Shown: piece by piece, positions 13,930 through 27,811 of the stretch
Layout of the letters: each line of letters opens with the position of its first letter
Position numbering within the stretch: the first letter of the stretch is position 1
NCBI RefSeq assembly: GCF_910596095.1
Contig: NC_056539.1
Location: forward strand, 10,291,001-10,355,000
Direction of reading: 5' to 3'
From: Thunnus maccoyii
Taxonomy: Eukaryota; Chordata; Actinopteri; Scombriformes; Scombridae
DNA: 64,000 nucleotides
Program-made: the position numbers and the translations under genes
The notes under the pieces: generated by a model
Database searches by the model: none
What the model was told of the DNA's origin: nothing
The model's input: only the letters and a program-made list of their open reading frames with translations

Positions 13930-14650
13930 AGCAGTAACATCAAATTAAGTAAAGGATAATCAACGAGTAGGTGATTATCCGCTTTGCAACGGGTGGTTCA
14001 TCTCCTCCACGTCACGCCTTAAAACAGTTTAACGTACACCTGCAAGTTGATTATCCCGCTTATACAATGGTCATTTGCCAACAATATAAAATAAAAGCAT
14101 TCGCAAATTTTTGGTGAAAGTTTTGCACTCAAAATCGAAAGGTTATGAAGCAGGAGCTTACCGTTGCCATGACAACTTGCCACACTGTACTCACCGCCGG
14201 CCTGCACTGAGGCATAAAATTCACATAAGGTGTCATTAAGCATAACCGCAGAGTATGTCTCCAAATCAGTCTTTTGTTTTTAGTAGAGAAAGTCTCTCAG
14301 TATATTAACTGCCCATTTTATTTATTACCTTTTTTGTCTTAATCTCATCCCTCTCTTCATTTAAGCTCTTCAGGTGTCAGTTCCTTTTTTCACTTGGTTT
14401 CTTTCTTTTCTTCTCCATTTCTTTTTCCTCTGCTGCGTCCCATTCTTCAAAACTTCATAACGAGTAAGCTTTGACAGCTGTGCTCTTTAATGTTGCTATG
14501 GTTACAGGTTGGGTAGCGGATGAATTTAGAACGGTGATTAAACTTGAGCAGAACTACGTGTGCAATACACGCTTGTAACGCACACCTGCCGGCCAATCAG
14601 AAAAGAGTATTCACCCAGATCATGGTATAAATGCAAACAACCACACGCAC
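13930..14650. repeat. Dispersed foldback-like repeat, unclassified
   Basis: The left part (GTGATTATCCGC, then CAACGGGTGGTTCAT) and the right part (GGTTGGGTAGCGGATG, then CCAATCAGAAAAGAG) look like diverged inverted arms. The right arm resembles a repeat that I believe is common in teleost genomes. Boundaries and superfamily could not be fixed by eye. Confidence 0.35.
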
Positions 14651-17600
14651 ACCTAAACCTAGTTTAGAGAGATCCGTCTACCCTGTTTGTGAAATTCCAC
14701 TAGTTCTAAATCAGTGTCGTAGCAGCAGCTTGCACCGTGGGGTGTGATTATGCTTTTTTTAGATGTACTTGCCTCCCTCTCTCTTTCTCCCCTTCTCCCT
14801 CGATCCCTACAGGTCTCTGGGTTGATAATTAGAGCTCAAGCTTTACAGACAGGCTGTTCAGGCCTGTCCCTGCCTCTGTCTTTTCTCCTGGCACATCCTC
14901 CAGTGACACATAAACACTTGGTATACAACTGTCACAGAACTAGATAACACCTACAATTAACACTTTCCTGTAGCCCAGACCTACAGCTAGAAGCAGCATT
15001 CAAAATGAAAAATGAATAAATACAAGAAAAAAAATAATCTTACCAAAAATCAATATAATGGTGCTACTGGTCTTGATAACAGTATCTAGTTATCCATCAA
15101 ACAAATCCAAGAGAGGCTGCGGTGCCAAGCTTGTGAGTAGCGGCATGTGGCAGGATCCCAGAGCAGCAGCCTGTCACGTGTGGGTAAAGCACTAGCCTAC
15201 AGTTTTTGTGTGTGTGTTGGCTTCAGCCTGATTTGTAGCCCAAATGGGAGCGGGCAAGCAGCCCAGCCCAAGTTCAACTCTGCTGCTGAAGACTAGGCGA
15301 CCTGTGCATGGTGACAGATGAGCGGGGGAAAGAGGGAAAGGAGTTGAGGGGGGGGAGGAAGCAGAGGAAGTGTGGAGCTGGCAGCAGCACTGATGTCTGT
15401 GGTCATTCCCTGCACGGACTATTAACAAGGAAAGGGCAGACTAACAATACAGAGCAACAGAGCAGTCAGTCAGAGCAGTAATGTTTAGAGGAAACTGATA
15501 TGATCTCTATGTCTTCCTCTATGAGCCTCCGAGGACTGGCAAAAGTCAAGCCCATGGCACTAAAACCTCCTCATGGAGACCAAGCAAACACTATTTACTA
15601 CTACGCAGTGACACTGCATGCCATATATGTAGGAGAAACTATCACGATATATTGTCTTGTCAGGGACAGGATTCTGTGATTGTGTGTGCGGACGTGTAAG
15701 TGAGAGATAAATGTGACTAAAGCCAAAACACCCGGCACAGTGGGCCAACCATTGGATGCTGTTTTCTTGACAGCATCAAACATCAAATCAAGTTAGTAAA
15801 AAAAAAAACAAAAACAAAAAAAACACCCAACTTAGCTCTCCACAACTGTTACTGTAGGGTTGGATAATATGACAATATATAGCCTAAGATGACAGAATTT
15901 CTTTTAAATACTTTCTACCAGGGCAGCTCTCCTTTTAATATCTCTGGGTCTATTACACCATTACAACCTTAATTTGTTGGGTATTTAATTAAGTGGATTA
16001 TCCATAAACATACATCATCTATTTTATTCAGGTGAGTTTCAGTCTCAAGGTAATTTGTGATACAGTAATATACTTTGCTACTTCAATATTGAAACATATA
16101 GTGAAAGAATTGGGACTATGATGTTAGTTTTACTCTGTCTATAATCGAATCACACACTGCCAGTGCTTTTCTTGAGAGGACTGCTGACTGTCTCACAAGG
16201 AACAATTTTCCACAGGCAGGAAAAATAAGCTTCCTCAACGCTCAGGGTGAAACACTGGATTTACTGTCCATGTTTTTAAAAAAACATCAGGGACACAAAG
16301 ACGCGCCCTTTAGAGCATTGAAGCCATTTCAACAACTGGTAGTAAATATGATGTATATTATTATATGAATCATATTAAACAATGAGTTTCTATTTTGTAT
16401 CTTGGGATAATACTGTACACCCAGAATATGAAACTCTATTCATTGTACAGCATTAATGTTTTTTCCCAACATTTAAAAAATAAAAGCATACACAGAAAGC
16501 GTCTATAGACATGACTTGGTCTTAGAAGACATCTGTAAAATGTCAGGTGTGATTAAACTAACATGAGGGTTGGATGGAAATACATTTAAGGAAGAAATCG
16601 GGCGTCATTGTCACTATGCTCGTTCACTAATTTGAGTGTCTTGCATTACATTACATTTTGAACAAACACAAGTCATCTAAATTTCTACAAAGCTGGCAAG
16701 TGAAGTCCCGGTGGTGAATGTGTCAGTACAATGGTTACACAACTATCACTGACATCATAAAGCATCAGTCTGAATGATTTGAGGTAGAATTTATTGTACT
16801 TTGTATAGAAACCTTTTGACTAACTCCAGCTAGCTTTCTATAAAAACAGGCACAATAATACAGGATTAACTGTGAATGTTTGCTATACACACTGCATTGA
16901 GTCAGCACTGTAAATATATTATCTGTGGTTTTGGTCACAGCAGATGAGTGTAGGGTTTTTCCTGCCTATCTCAATCTAAGACAGCATGTCTATATGTGCT
17001 GTTGTTTTTCCAGAAGCCAAGAAAGTTTAGTTAAAAACAGCAACACAATTGCAAAAACAACAAGGAAGTGTTGAAACCACAGAGAACAAGTAATGTTAGA
17101 GGGCTGGTAATGCCAGGCACTTCCTGTAGTTGCTTTTTACAGTAAAAGCCTTACATTGAATAGGATTATGCCTGGCTTTTATTGTGGTAGTCACTGGTTG
17201 CTTTGTCTAAATTTACATTTTCATAATAAACTTTCCTAAGATTCCCACCCCTAGTATTTGTCCTCCCAAACTACAACGTTGGTGAAACCATGCTGATGCC
17301 CAGTGTTCAGGTGTTTTAAATCAGGCGTGTTCACTCAACTGACTTTCCTCCAATTATGAGGTTTTGTGAGTCACACTTTAAAAGAGAAGAACATTATTTA
17401 TTCAACATATAGGTTCCTCATTGTTTACAAGAGACAAAATGCGTGTGTCCTTTGTTTCTATGAGAACATCATAGTCAACACAACTTCCCTCTCTTTGAGT
17501 TAAAGTCACTGCATATCAATAGGACATCAGCAAACAGATGGTGTTTGAGCAAAACAGTCTTATCTCCATCTCTGTCTGCCACTCAAAATATGGTTCTCTC

Positions 17601-19818
17601 ACCTTCACATTGATGATAGCACAAAGAGGGACACACAGCATGTCCCGGGGTTAGTTCCGGGTGGGCCCTGAGGGCTTTTGAACGAGACACAGACTTAAGA
17701 GATATGGCATGCTGCAACCTGACAAACCGTACAATTATGTGAGAGCAAAACACACACAAAAACACACCCAAACAACCACACTTCTCGAATAACAATACCT
17801 TCTTTCTAGAAATGACAAACTCTCAACGTACAACCACAGGAAACTCGCTTATGGCGGAGACTAGTCAACAAACCCCTAACTGTAAAAGCCTGCTCCTATC
17901 AACCAAAGCACATGCGCTCTTAATCTTTTTTCAACAAACACACTTCATTTGATCCCAGCTGCTCATGTTGTAGCCATCTTGTGGTAAACTCACTTGCTTG
18001 TTGGTCCTGCCAAGGTCAATACTGCAGCCAAACAGGGACTGAGATACAATATATTAAGAGGCAGTTTTATCAGGTAGAATGAGATAAGACAAAGTCAGGG
18101 AGCAGCTCTATGGAAAAACAGAACGAGTCTTTCTCAGACTGCTATACTGTAGATCTCTCTGTGATTTGAAAGTACAAATCCTCAAGTCATCCATCCCTCA
18201 TATATAACAGTGAAATCTACAGGGCATCTCCTGTCTCTGTAACAATGAGTTCATCTCCCTCCAGCAAGTTATTCTGTCCTCTTTTAGGTTGGCCTACTCA
18301 GCTGAAATACTGAAATAGCAGCGCACCAGCCAATGCTGAAATACTCCACAGTGTCTTTAAAAGCAACCGTGGGCTACCTCCTGTTAGTCTAATATCCTGT
18401 GTGTGAATATGAGGTTTGTACAGCAAAGTTTTTATTAAGACAAATATGGACTTGGCTATGAATATAACTCAGTATTGCAGATACTGTTAACTTTAACCTT
18501 TGATCGTTTACTTTAGTTTATTTTTGATCCACGTCACTTTGAACCTGCTTAACTGAGCAAGACTGAGATAACAGGCCTCCCATACAGCTTAACACACGCT
18601 CGCACACACAGTGCTGCATGCATGACTTCCCCTAACTTGGCATTGCTCTGCCTCCAGGGCCTGATAAAATGGCCAATTACAGCTTAAAAAACAAAGGGAG
18701 CGCAACCAAGACAGAAAAGCAAAGGGACAAAAGAGTAGGAAAGGGACAAGAGGAAGAAGGAGTTTGTGATCAAAGTGTGTCCACTCACAACACTTGTTGT
18801 TCAGGATAGGAGCCAAAGCAACAGTCATACTGTCACCCAAAGCTGGTCAAAGGGACATGAACCAAACACACACACACACACACAGTTGTTTGCTCATGAG
18901 AGAGAGTTCACTAGGTCAGAGGTCACATGGGAGAATAAAACATGACACCCACACACTGAGGTCAAGGGAAAAAAAAAAAAACAAGAAGAGATATGGGGAA
19001 GGGAAAAAAGCAAAAATTGTGAAATCCTCTAAGAAAGTGAAACTGGACCAATGTAACGTCTTGGCTCAAAGCAAAAGGAAAAACAAAAGCAACAGGCGAT
19101 GAAAAGAGACAGAGATTTTGCCTAATCTGGACATAGCAGCCTCTCTCTTACTAATATGGCGGGTACTTACTATTACCATCTGATAGCAGCTATGAAAGAT
19201 TGATTCTTTCATCCTTCTCTCACAAGGCAGAACAATGTTACACTGTGTGCTTCTTCCAGTTAGGGTGTGTGTGTTAGAGAGAGAGAGAGAGAGAGAGCCT
19301 GCATCGAATGGAAGAGGAGCAACAGCTGAGACTTGGGAAACAGCTGTATCTCTTCAATGCCTGCACTGCTCCCCTCCCCCTCTCCCTCTCTCCCTCTCTC
19401 CCTGAATGAGCCCCTCACACCCCTCTCTGATCCTCCTCTCCCACAGAGCAGCATGGCCAGGGGCTACGCTGTCTGTGTGCACAAAGACACACAAATTACA
19501 GTACGTGCACGAGTTACACAGACACCATCGGTACAAGCCTCTGTTCTACTCTCAGAAGACAAGTACAGACAGGATGCTACCAAACATTCATCTATCGACT
19601 AAAAATAGGAAAGACGTTGCCCTCCCTCTTCCCAAATCCTTCAAGTCCTCCTTGCTTTACCAGACCCTTACTATGAGACAAAAGGAAACTATCTTCAGAT
19701 TATCCTTTGAAAAACAAAGCAGAATCAAATTTAGGCCTGCTCCTCAAGTATTTCTGGGTACACTGACAGTTTATAGTCTTTTACTGTTGCAAAATCTGTA
19801 GTATATACTACTAATTAC

Positions 19819-20373
19819 TAGGGCTGCCCCCTACTAGTCAACTAAATATTAGTCTTAGTCGACCAAGTTTTTACTGGTTGGTTGGTTGCAGGAAAAAAAA
19901 AAAAAAAAAACTCTTTTCAGAAGCTGCACCTGTCAAAATTAGGTCAAAACATTCTGGCTGGGCCGTGTATGAAAACCTAGAGAGCTTTTAATTGAAATGA
20001 CCGACACGGGAAGTGGCGACACACGTTTACACGGCTGGTCCCTGCAGTTATTAGATAGTTATGAGATAGTTAGTTACTATGTCGGGCAGGAAATCCAAAG
20101 TGCGGGATCATTTTGAGAAGGTAAAGGACGATCCCGAGAACTCTGCAGGCAAACATTCCCCTGTCATTCATTGTCATCCTCAAACATGATTTATCATCTG
20201 AAACATGTAAGTAACGTTAGCCTGACATTAGCCACTTAGCATGGCCGTTCTAACGTTGGATAGCCTAGATAAACAGTATATATTGTCATTAAACGTGCGA
20301 TGACTAGTCAACTAATGGCTTGAACTAACAACTACTAGTTGACTAAGAATATCTTTAGTCGGGGGCAGCCCTA
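19819..20373 (+). mobile_element. Internally deleted hAT element (AGGGCTGCCCCC termini)
   Basis: Termini are TAGGGCTGCCCCCTACTAG and, inverted, TAGGGCTGCCCCCGACTAAAG; both arms carry TTAGTCGAC/TTAGTCAAC-like subterminal motifs. Inside is the start of a BED-zinc-finger transposase frame (20079-20189). The element is 555 bp, far shorter than an autonomous hAT, so it is a deletion derivative. No clear 8-bp duplication survives in the flanks. Confidence 0.78.
20079..20189 (+). pseudogene. hAT transposase N-terminal relic (start of BED zinc finger)
   Basis: A 36-codon frame begins MSGRKSKVRDHFEKVKDD, which resembles the first residues of BED-finger (ZBED-type) hAT transposases, where the tryptophan of the W-HF motif is replaced by R here. 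The zinc-binding cysteines that should follow are absent and a stop comes soon after. It sits inside the inverted-repeat element 19819-20373, as expected for a deletion derivative. Confidence 0.65.
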
Positions 20374-21599
20374 ATATACACATTGTGGACTTTTCTCTAT
20401 GTGAGTATCCTTAAACTTGTTTTTGTACTCACATGAAAGGACATATGACAGTAAAGCTGAATTAAAATATTGCGAAAAAGGAAAATAATGCTGTTAATAA
20501 ACGTCCAGTTTGCCAATTTGACAGTTGGTGACATACAGTGTGTAACTGAAGGCATGCGAGCGTGAGAGTCTGTCTGCAAGTCAAGACCCGACCTGTGGGA
20601 GCGTAACAAAGGCAACAGGAAACAGGTTGTCTCGGTCGCACAGATCTAAACGGATGACACAAGAGAAAAACACATTTGCTTAAGAAGTGAATCATCACCA
20701 TTCATTCAACAAAGGAGGTAAAAGGAGAGACGAGCAGAACAGGTGGGGAGAATAAGGCCTCATGTTCATACACTTTGTACTTCAGGCCAAAAAGCCCACA
20801 GAGTGCCGGTCTGATGTGGAGGAGAGACTTAAAAAGAACATTTGTGGGAGAACAAGAGAGCAAAAGCAAGAAAGAGAGGTGGAATCATGTTCTCTGTATG
20901 TGATCTATTGTCTTTGGCAGGGTTCAGGACCAAGTTCACAAGTTTCCATGATATAGCCGAGGCTCAGCTCTCAGTGTAGCTCTCGAGCCAAGACACTCAG
21001 GATTCAGACAGATAGATGAGGCTGTGTGCTGAAACCATGAAGCCTCGTCTCTGGCACCTGATATAGACCGGCGGATCAGAACAATATGCAAGGGAAGTGG
21101 AAGGGTGCGGCTTTTGTCTGTTTATGTACAATTCAAACAGAATTGGGAGTATGGTTTGTATGCAAGCACAGTTTTCACTGCCTGGTCCTCATTCTGTATC
21201 TTCACAACAAAACAATCGTCTCACAAAATCTTGGCATGTTGCTGTCTCACTCTGGAGTCTGTTAATCCACATTTAGACCTCAAGTGAAACATCCTCTAGT
21301 GAGAATATTCCAGATATGCAGAGCAAAATGCCACATGACACAGCAGGCCAGCCTCAAGGTGTCATGTGGAACGGGACCCTCATAGCTGACATTCTGCATG
21401 CCTTAAAGGCTAGGCCCTTTTACTACAACCCTGTCCGTGAATTCACCTTTGACCCCTAACCTTATAACCCCAAACACCTACGACCTGACTCACCAAGTCT
21501 AGCTAACACCTATCAGTTCCGACCTTAAAATAGGTAGATTAAAACAAAAGCATATGCACATACATAGATGCACAAAGATGAAAAGACATGCAAGTTAAG

Positions 21600-21887
21600 C
21601 GGAAAATCTTACCACGCAAGTGAGGCAGTGGCAGCATCGAATGAGCGGGGAAACGGCAACTCTACAACCTTGTCTGACACCATGCCGGAAAATATTAAGA
21701 TTATACTGAATGCTCTCTCTTACCACTGACGGATGGACATCGCTGGCCATATATGCTTATGACAGTTACAGTAAATTGTATCTCCGACAAATTACAGTGT
21801 ATGGGTTGTGTTCGAATTCATTTCAAACAAATTACCTGTTAGCTTGATTTTGTTCAAATGCGATTTTTGGAAAATGTGACAGCCCTA
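21600..21887 (+). pseudogene. Frameshifted hAT transposase fragment plus terminal repeat
   Basis: Around 21719-21760 one frame reads LTTDGWTSLA, matching the conserved T-DGWTS motif of hAT transposases. A neighbouring frame continues MTVTVNCISDKLQ, as in the following strand of that fold, so a frameshift separates them. The fragment ends at GTGACAGCCCTA (about 21876-21887), which looks like a hAT terminus. The 5' end is uncertain, and no intact frame remains. Confidence 0.6.
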
Positions 21888-23444
21888 ATACAGACATCTT
21901 TCCACTTTCATAGGATCTGTTTTAAGTCAGAGGGAGTGTGCGGCGGACAAAGCTTCTGACAAATGGTAGAAGCTGGTCAGGATTGCTGAACAGGTTTGCT
22001 GTCATTTGGCAGATAGTATTTTTATTTCAAGTAGTGGTACTCTGCTTTTGTAATCGCTCTTCTTTCTCTAGTTCCAACTAGTAAAGCCTAGAAACAATTT
22101 TGCTGATGACGGTTTAGATCAATAATTCAACACTAGCTGCAACTACATAACAACATACACACACATGCACAGTCACATGAGCTTGACCAAGAATCACACA
22201 GGGAAGCCCCAGGGGTTCCTCAAATGTTTGACTAGTCAGCCAAACACATTGTCTACACAGGGTGTGTACCAAATGTTAGCAGAGCAGCAGCAGAAGCTCA
22301 ACACACAATCACTGTAGTTAAGCACGTAAAACTAAAGAAAATAGGCTTGAAGTGTATAAATGCTCTTTGGGTTGTAATTATGCCTCCTGTGTAGACAAGC
22401 TGTAATGCTGAATTCAAACCTGTCATAAGCTCCACTCCAGAACATGTTAGGAGCATCTCAGTTACATCAAAAACCAAAATGGCTCACACAAATGTACACT
22501 AGCCCCTTTTTCACAGCCTGTTCAAGGCGTGAATGCTGCTCCTTTATTCCGCCTCGCTGTTCTGTATAAAAAAGGTACAGACACAGAGTGGGGGGGGCAG
22601 AGTTACTCCGCCAGTAAGCCAGCTACGGAGGTAGTCACAGAGCCGAATCGACATCTTTGTAAAAGGGACAGCCAGCGTGGCGGGACAGGGAGCTGACAGG
22701 GAGCTGATGCTGTGTTGTGTTACACGACTCTGAATCCAGAAGGCCGGCATGCTATTTAAAAGTACACACAGGGGCGGCATTATGCCGGCTTTGTTCGATT
22801 CAATGTAGAAAAGCAAAGGCAGCTTAATGACGGATCTTCTTTATGGCTGTAATGCAGGATCTCTGTATAAAAGAGCCTATTATGTTCATTAGATTGTTAA
22901 ATCAATAGTCTGCTTAGACTTCCACCGCCCATCTCTAGAAATGTTGCGACATGTAAATATCCATGCATTACAAGTGCCCAGTGTCACAACAAATCCTGTT
23001 TCAAGCTGCATGTTCAGGTTAATAAGGACCAATGAAATAAACATCAACAGGCTGACAAGGCCACAGACTGGGTGGCAGTCACAGTGAAGGAGCAATTATG
23101 ACTGATAAGGTTGAAGGAGAGCTGCCACTTGATTCATAGCTCAGTTATGGCTCAGCACAGCTCCATACTACCATGAATAGTTTACAAGTAGGGCTTGAGA
23201 TCAAATTAGCACCAAGTCTCCAAGACTATCACGTACCAAAAGTTGGCCCAAAATGTTTAATCAGGGTATTGGCTTTGTTCGCTTTTTCATTGTGTTCAGA
23301 TATTTCCTGATTTAAACCATAATTATTATTAATTGTACAGCATATCAGTCAGGAAGAGTTAGGGTTTAAAATTAGTATCATTTGGTATCAGTACTGAAAG
23401 CCGGGTATGGTACTGGTGCCGGTAATGTCACAAGATAGCCAGAC

Positions 23445-23745
23445 TAAAGCTGAAACTGTTAGTTGATTATTCAACTAGTTCGTCGACAGAAAATGAATCC
23501 GCAACAATTTTGATAATCAATTTATCGTTTCAGTCAAAAATGCCCAAAATTCTCTGGTTCCAGCTCCTCAAATGTGAATATTTGCTGGTTTTCAAAGTCT
23601 TACATGATAGTAAATTGAATATCTTTGAGTTTTTGACCATTGGTTGGAAAAAATAAGACATCTGAAGATGTTTATCTGGGCTTTGGGAAATTGTTATAAT
23701 CAAGAGATTCACACATATTGAAAACAACCTGTAGTTGCAGCCCTA
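23445..23745 (-). mobile_element. hAT-type MITE with perfect 8-bp target duplication
   Basis: Termini are TAAAGCTGAAACTGTTAG and TAGTTGCAGCCCTA. It is flanked on both sides by AGCCAGAC (23437-23444 and 23746-23753), a perfect 8-bp duplication. It belongs to the same family as the elements at 8299, 10951, 43770 and 57347. No coding capacity. Confidence 0.88.
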
Positions 23746-26700
23746 AGCCAGACATGTTTACAAAGACCCAGGAGGACGAGTACAGGGAGGAAGCAGGAGG
23801 CGAGGGCTTGTGGGTTGTTGAATTTAGTAGGCTATATGTCAATGCATCATTAGAGATTTTCCTTAATAATTAGACAGAATGAAGACAAGACAGGACTAAA
23901 ATAGCATAAGACTGCACTAATACAAAGAAAGCAACATGAAAAACAAAACACAGAAAAGTAAAACAAACCAGAAAGTAAGAGCTTGACAAAAAAGGGGTAA
24001 GAAAGACAAATTTGTGCAGCAGTGCACTTGCTATGTAGTCACTCCCACCAGTGGTTAAATTCAGGCGAAAATGTTCTCAACGCTCCAGGCCTCTTGCCAC
24101 CGCTCGGCTTATTCTGGCGTGTGTTAAGTAGGATGTGTGTGTGTGCGTGTAACAGATAGAGATTCAGACATCAGTCACGAGTGACCCTCTGTGTACAGTT
24201 TACACTTTAACATTGTCTGTGTTGAACTGCTCCTGATGGCCTCTACTTCTCTTAAATGAGAGCTGTGATTTCAACACAGCAGGAAGCACATTGTAAATAC
24301 ACTAACAACAATAAGAAGAGGCAGTTTTGCACTACTTCCTCAAACACTGTTCGGTGTACAAAAAAAAAAGACAGTGGTCAGTCTACGCAGTGAAATGTGG
24401 TGCCTGCCTCTGAGATTTCTATAGTGAAAGCTGAGCCTCGCTTTATCCTCTCCTTTTATCTCCTTCTCACACATACGCAAACAGTCATGCACACCCTCAG
24501 CTAGTCGGGTGCGAGCCAAGCGAAGCATCTACAACACCCACTTCAACCAATTGCCAACAACATCAGAAACACCTCATATGAAAATCTTTGACTAACACAC
24601 AATCATACGCAATATTATTATCAGTGTTCCAAAACAACTTGTCAAGACCTTTTATATTACACCAGACAGGAACAGAAAAATATGGAAGGCTTAGTGGGGT
24701 CGACAATAAAAAGCTTTGTATTTGTACTTGTAGTGGCGGAGCCAAGACTAGGAAGGCATCAGAGGAAGAGTGTGACGACATGTGACTTCGCAGTTCCATC
24801 TGTGCTGAATGGATGTGCCAGACACACGCATAAAGTTACCCTGGCAACTGAGCAACAGCACTGGTTGGAGGTCACACAGAGAAAAAGCTTGATGCAGACC
24901 AAAACGCTCCCAGAATATGTATAGCATCTAGAAGCAGGCTACAAGATGACTGCTTGTGCACTCAGAAAGAAAATGAAAGTCAACTAGTGAGCTGCACTAA
25001 ATCATGATGGCTCAATATACTGTTACACACAGACACATGCTGCATCTAGGAACATTTCACATAAACTGTGCAGTGAAGATGATGTAATACAGACCAGATA
25101 AAACATGAGGAAGACCAGGGGTTGCACTTGATGACGCAAAACCCCTACAGTGTTTTATCCCTTTCTCTTGTATACACATGGCTCTGATTCGGAGAGAGGG
25201 GAGTTTCATTTCACACACACTCAGATGTAATCTCTATCTAATCACATTTGCAGGCCTTGGACAGAGCAGTTACACCACAGTGCTGAACAGATGGGCTTAC
25301 GTACACTAGGCATCTCTGGGATTAGCCAAGCCCAGAAGGTGGAGGTGGTATGTAGAGTTACCGGGGGGACAGTTTTTAAAACATATCTGGTGCTCAAATG
25401 AAGTTGAGGGAACTCTTATCCAAACAGCCGAGCTGATAAGGTATATGGAGATAGTAGTATTACGCCCGGGTAAGTGTTATGAATGATTTTCTCCCTCTAA
25501 TTGCAACATGATCAACTGTTTCAATGGAGAGCTGTTGCAAAAGACAAATCATGTAGCCACAGATAATTATGTGTGAAACGCAAAGTGATTAAAATAAAAA
25601 TAAAGAAAGCCCTCTACCCATGTGACCTTCAGCATATCCTCCAGGCACACACACTGTTTCTGTTGGCAAGCAACAGATACGCAACGTGACTTTTTTTTCT
25701 GTTTACAGTCAGGAAGAGAGACAAAGAACAGGAAAAACCCCAAAATACACAATGATAATTCAATGCCGCATTTGTACATATGTAGTATGGATGGGTCTTG
25801 TGTTGCTTCAGACAGACTCGCGGAAATCTCCACGCTGAACAGAATACTGAATCAACTATATTTTATTGGATTAAGTTCTAAGCTCTCTAGTACTAGAGCT
25901 ACTTTGTAAACCTTTTAGATGTACCCTGTACATTCACTGACCACCGTCCTGAAGGCTAAACTTTTACACAATTCACAGCTTCCTCCTCGGTTTGGCCTGA
26001 ATCAAATGAAATAAAAAGGAAAATTCAAAACAGATTTCATCTCAGATATATAGAGGTACTGAGGACCTCTAGCATGTGGAAAGAATTGGATTTCATCTCC
26101 CCCTTTGGACTGAACTTTACCTGTAGTATTATCTAACCACTCAATCAAACAATGCTTTCAGAACTGGTATGACCGCTATCGTCAACACTATCTAATGAAT
26201 AAACACATTCTGCATCTATTTCACTATTTAAAGAAGGCAGCTGAGGCCAAATGAGATTGCTTCAGTCTTTTTCTGCACAACGCGACACCACAGTACTGTA
26301 AAAGCACGCCAGTCATGAGTCTGAACCACTGACCTCTGGGTCATATGTTAAGTGTTGAGAACAGCAGCGCCACACAGCAACACTAAATATCGATATGGAA
26401 CATTCCTTAGAGTCTTTTAAAATGGGGTGAGAGCGGTGGCCAACGTCACACAGGACACTGACAAAGAGTGTGTTAGATAGGAGGTTTGAGCAGAGGGAGG
26501 CTTTGTTTATGAAAAAGGCGGACTAATAGTGAAGAGGGACGAGTACTAATTCTGCTTGACAGCTAATAGAGCTGGCCCACTCAAGTGTGTGCGTGGATAT
26601 TCTTGACCCCACAAATTAAGGAAACAAAATGCAATCAACCACACACGAAGAAATAAAAACTGTGTCATTGGAGGAATTCAATTGAGTTCTTTAGATTTTA

Positions 26701-27811
26701 ATAATGCAGCTTTTTGACAGAACATGTTATCAGACCCATCATTTTATAAATCTAAGTGTCTGGCATTGAGTTACAATAAACAGATATGTAATTGAAGGCC
26801 ATCACTCTTCATACTAATAGTATCGATCCACAATGAGATTATATTAATGGAGGAAGACAGGAAGAATAGCTCAAGTGAAAGCCTTAACTGGGAGCCCCAC
26901 CAGCTGAACTTGCTCATGCTCTAAAAGTTACCCTCATTTAAATCATTTCAGGGAATCAGGGTCGCCTTTACTAAACTGAAAATACCTTCACGACTAGCCT
27001 CCTGCGCCTATTTCTACTACCAGAAGATGCTATGGCTAAGACAAGACAGGCTATGGCTGTGCACAGTATTGTTCGTGGGTGAACCCACGCCACACCCAAA
27101 GCACTCCCCGGAGAGCAGCTGTGCGGGGGGTTCACCGCCAACGAGCTATCCGGAGCAGAGCGCCTGCAGTGTGTAGGCTGCAGCTAAATAAGCTCTGCTG
27201 GGCTAACAGCACAAATGGGTCGACATTAAGTCCCCCGTCTCCCTAAACAGCAGCGAACTGTGCGGCGACTAAAGTAAACAAAGTAAGGCTGCACGGGAGG
27301 AATCACAAATTGCCAACTCACTGACTCTATCCCACTCTTTTCTCTCTCAGGTTTCCATTATTAGCATGTTGCAAATCTCGCTAGCCCGATTCGTTAGCTT
27401 GGTGAGGGAGCGCATGATTTATTACCAGCAATATATCAAACTTCCCCAGTGGCGCTTCTTGGTGTGTGCGGTGGGCCGACCGTGTATTCACGTGGGTGGC
27501 GGAGAATAATAAAATAATGGATAAAATAAACCCACTAAATCCAGCTGCAGATGCACTGCATTACAAAAAAACAGCACTAGTCCTGCACAACATTTCTCTC
27601 ACATCTCCTTGTCCCCTCCTCTTGATGGATGCCGATTTACTTTGATAAGGGAGCATCCTGCACATAAAAACAAACACACCCAAAACCATCCGTGGGGGCT
27701 TAACGTTACGTTAGCTAGCTAACCTAACCCCAACTCGACGGTTGGGGAGTGATTTACTAAATGATGTCGCAGACGATAACAAAGTTTGCCTCGCAGTGCT
27801 CTGTAACTCAC

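Noticed and set aside
15855-16100. TAGGGTTGGATAATATGACAA, similar to the AGGGTTGGGCAATC start near 13168, suggesting another repeat family
   Set aside because: Only one plausible terminus is seen at each place, so the family and boundaries could not be supported.
23168-23440. Stretch with GTAGGGCTTGAGATC and GGTATGGTACTGGTGCCGG, possibly a diverged copy of the 11532 element
   Set aside because: Ends do not pair as inverted repeats, and no target duplication is visible.
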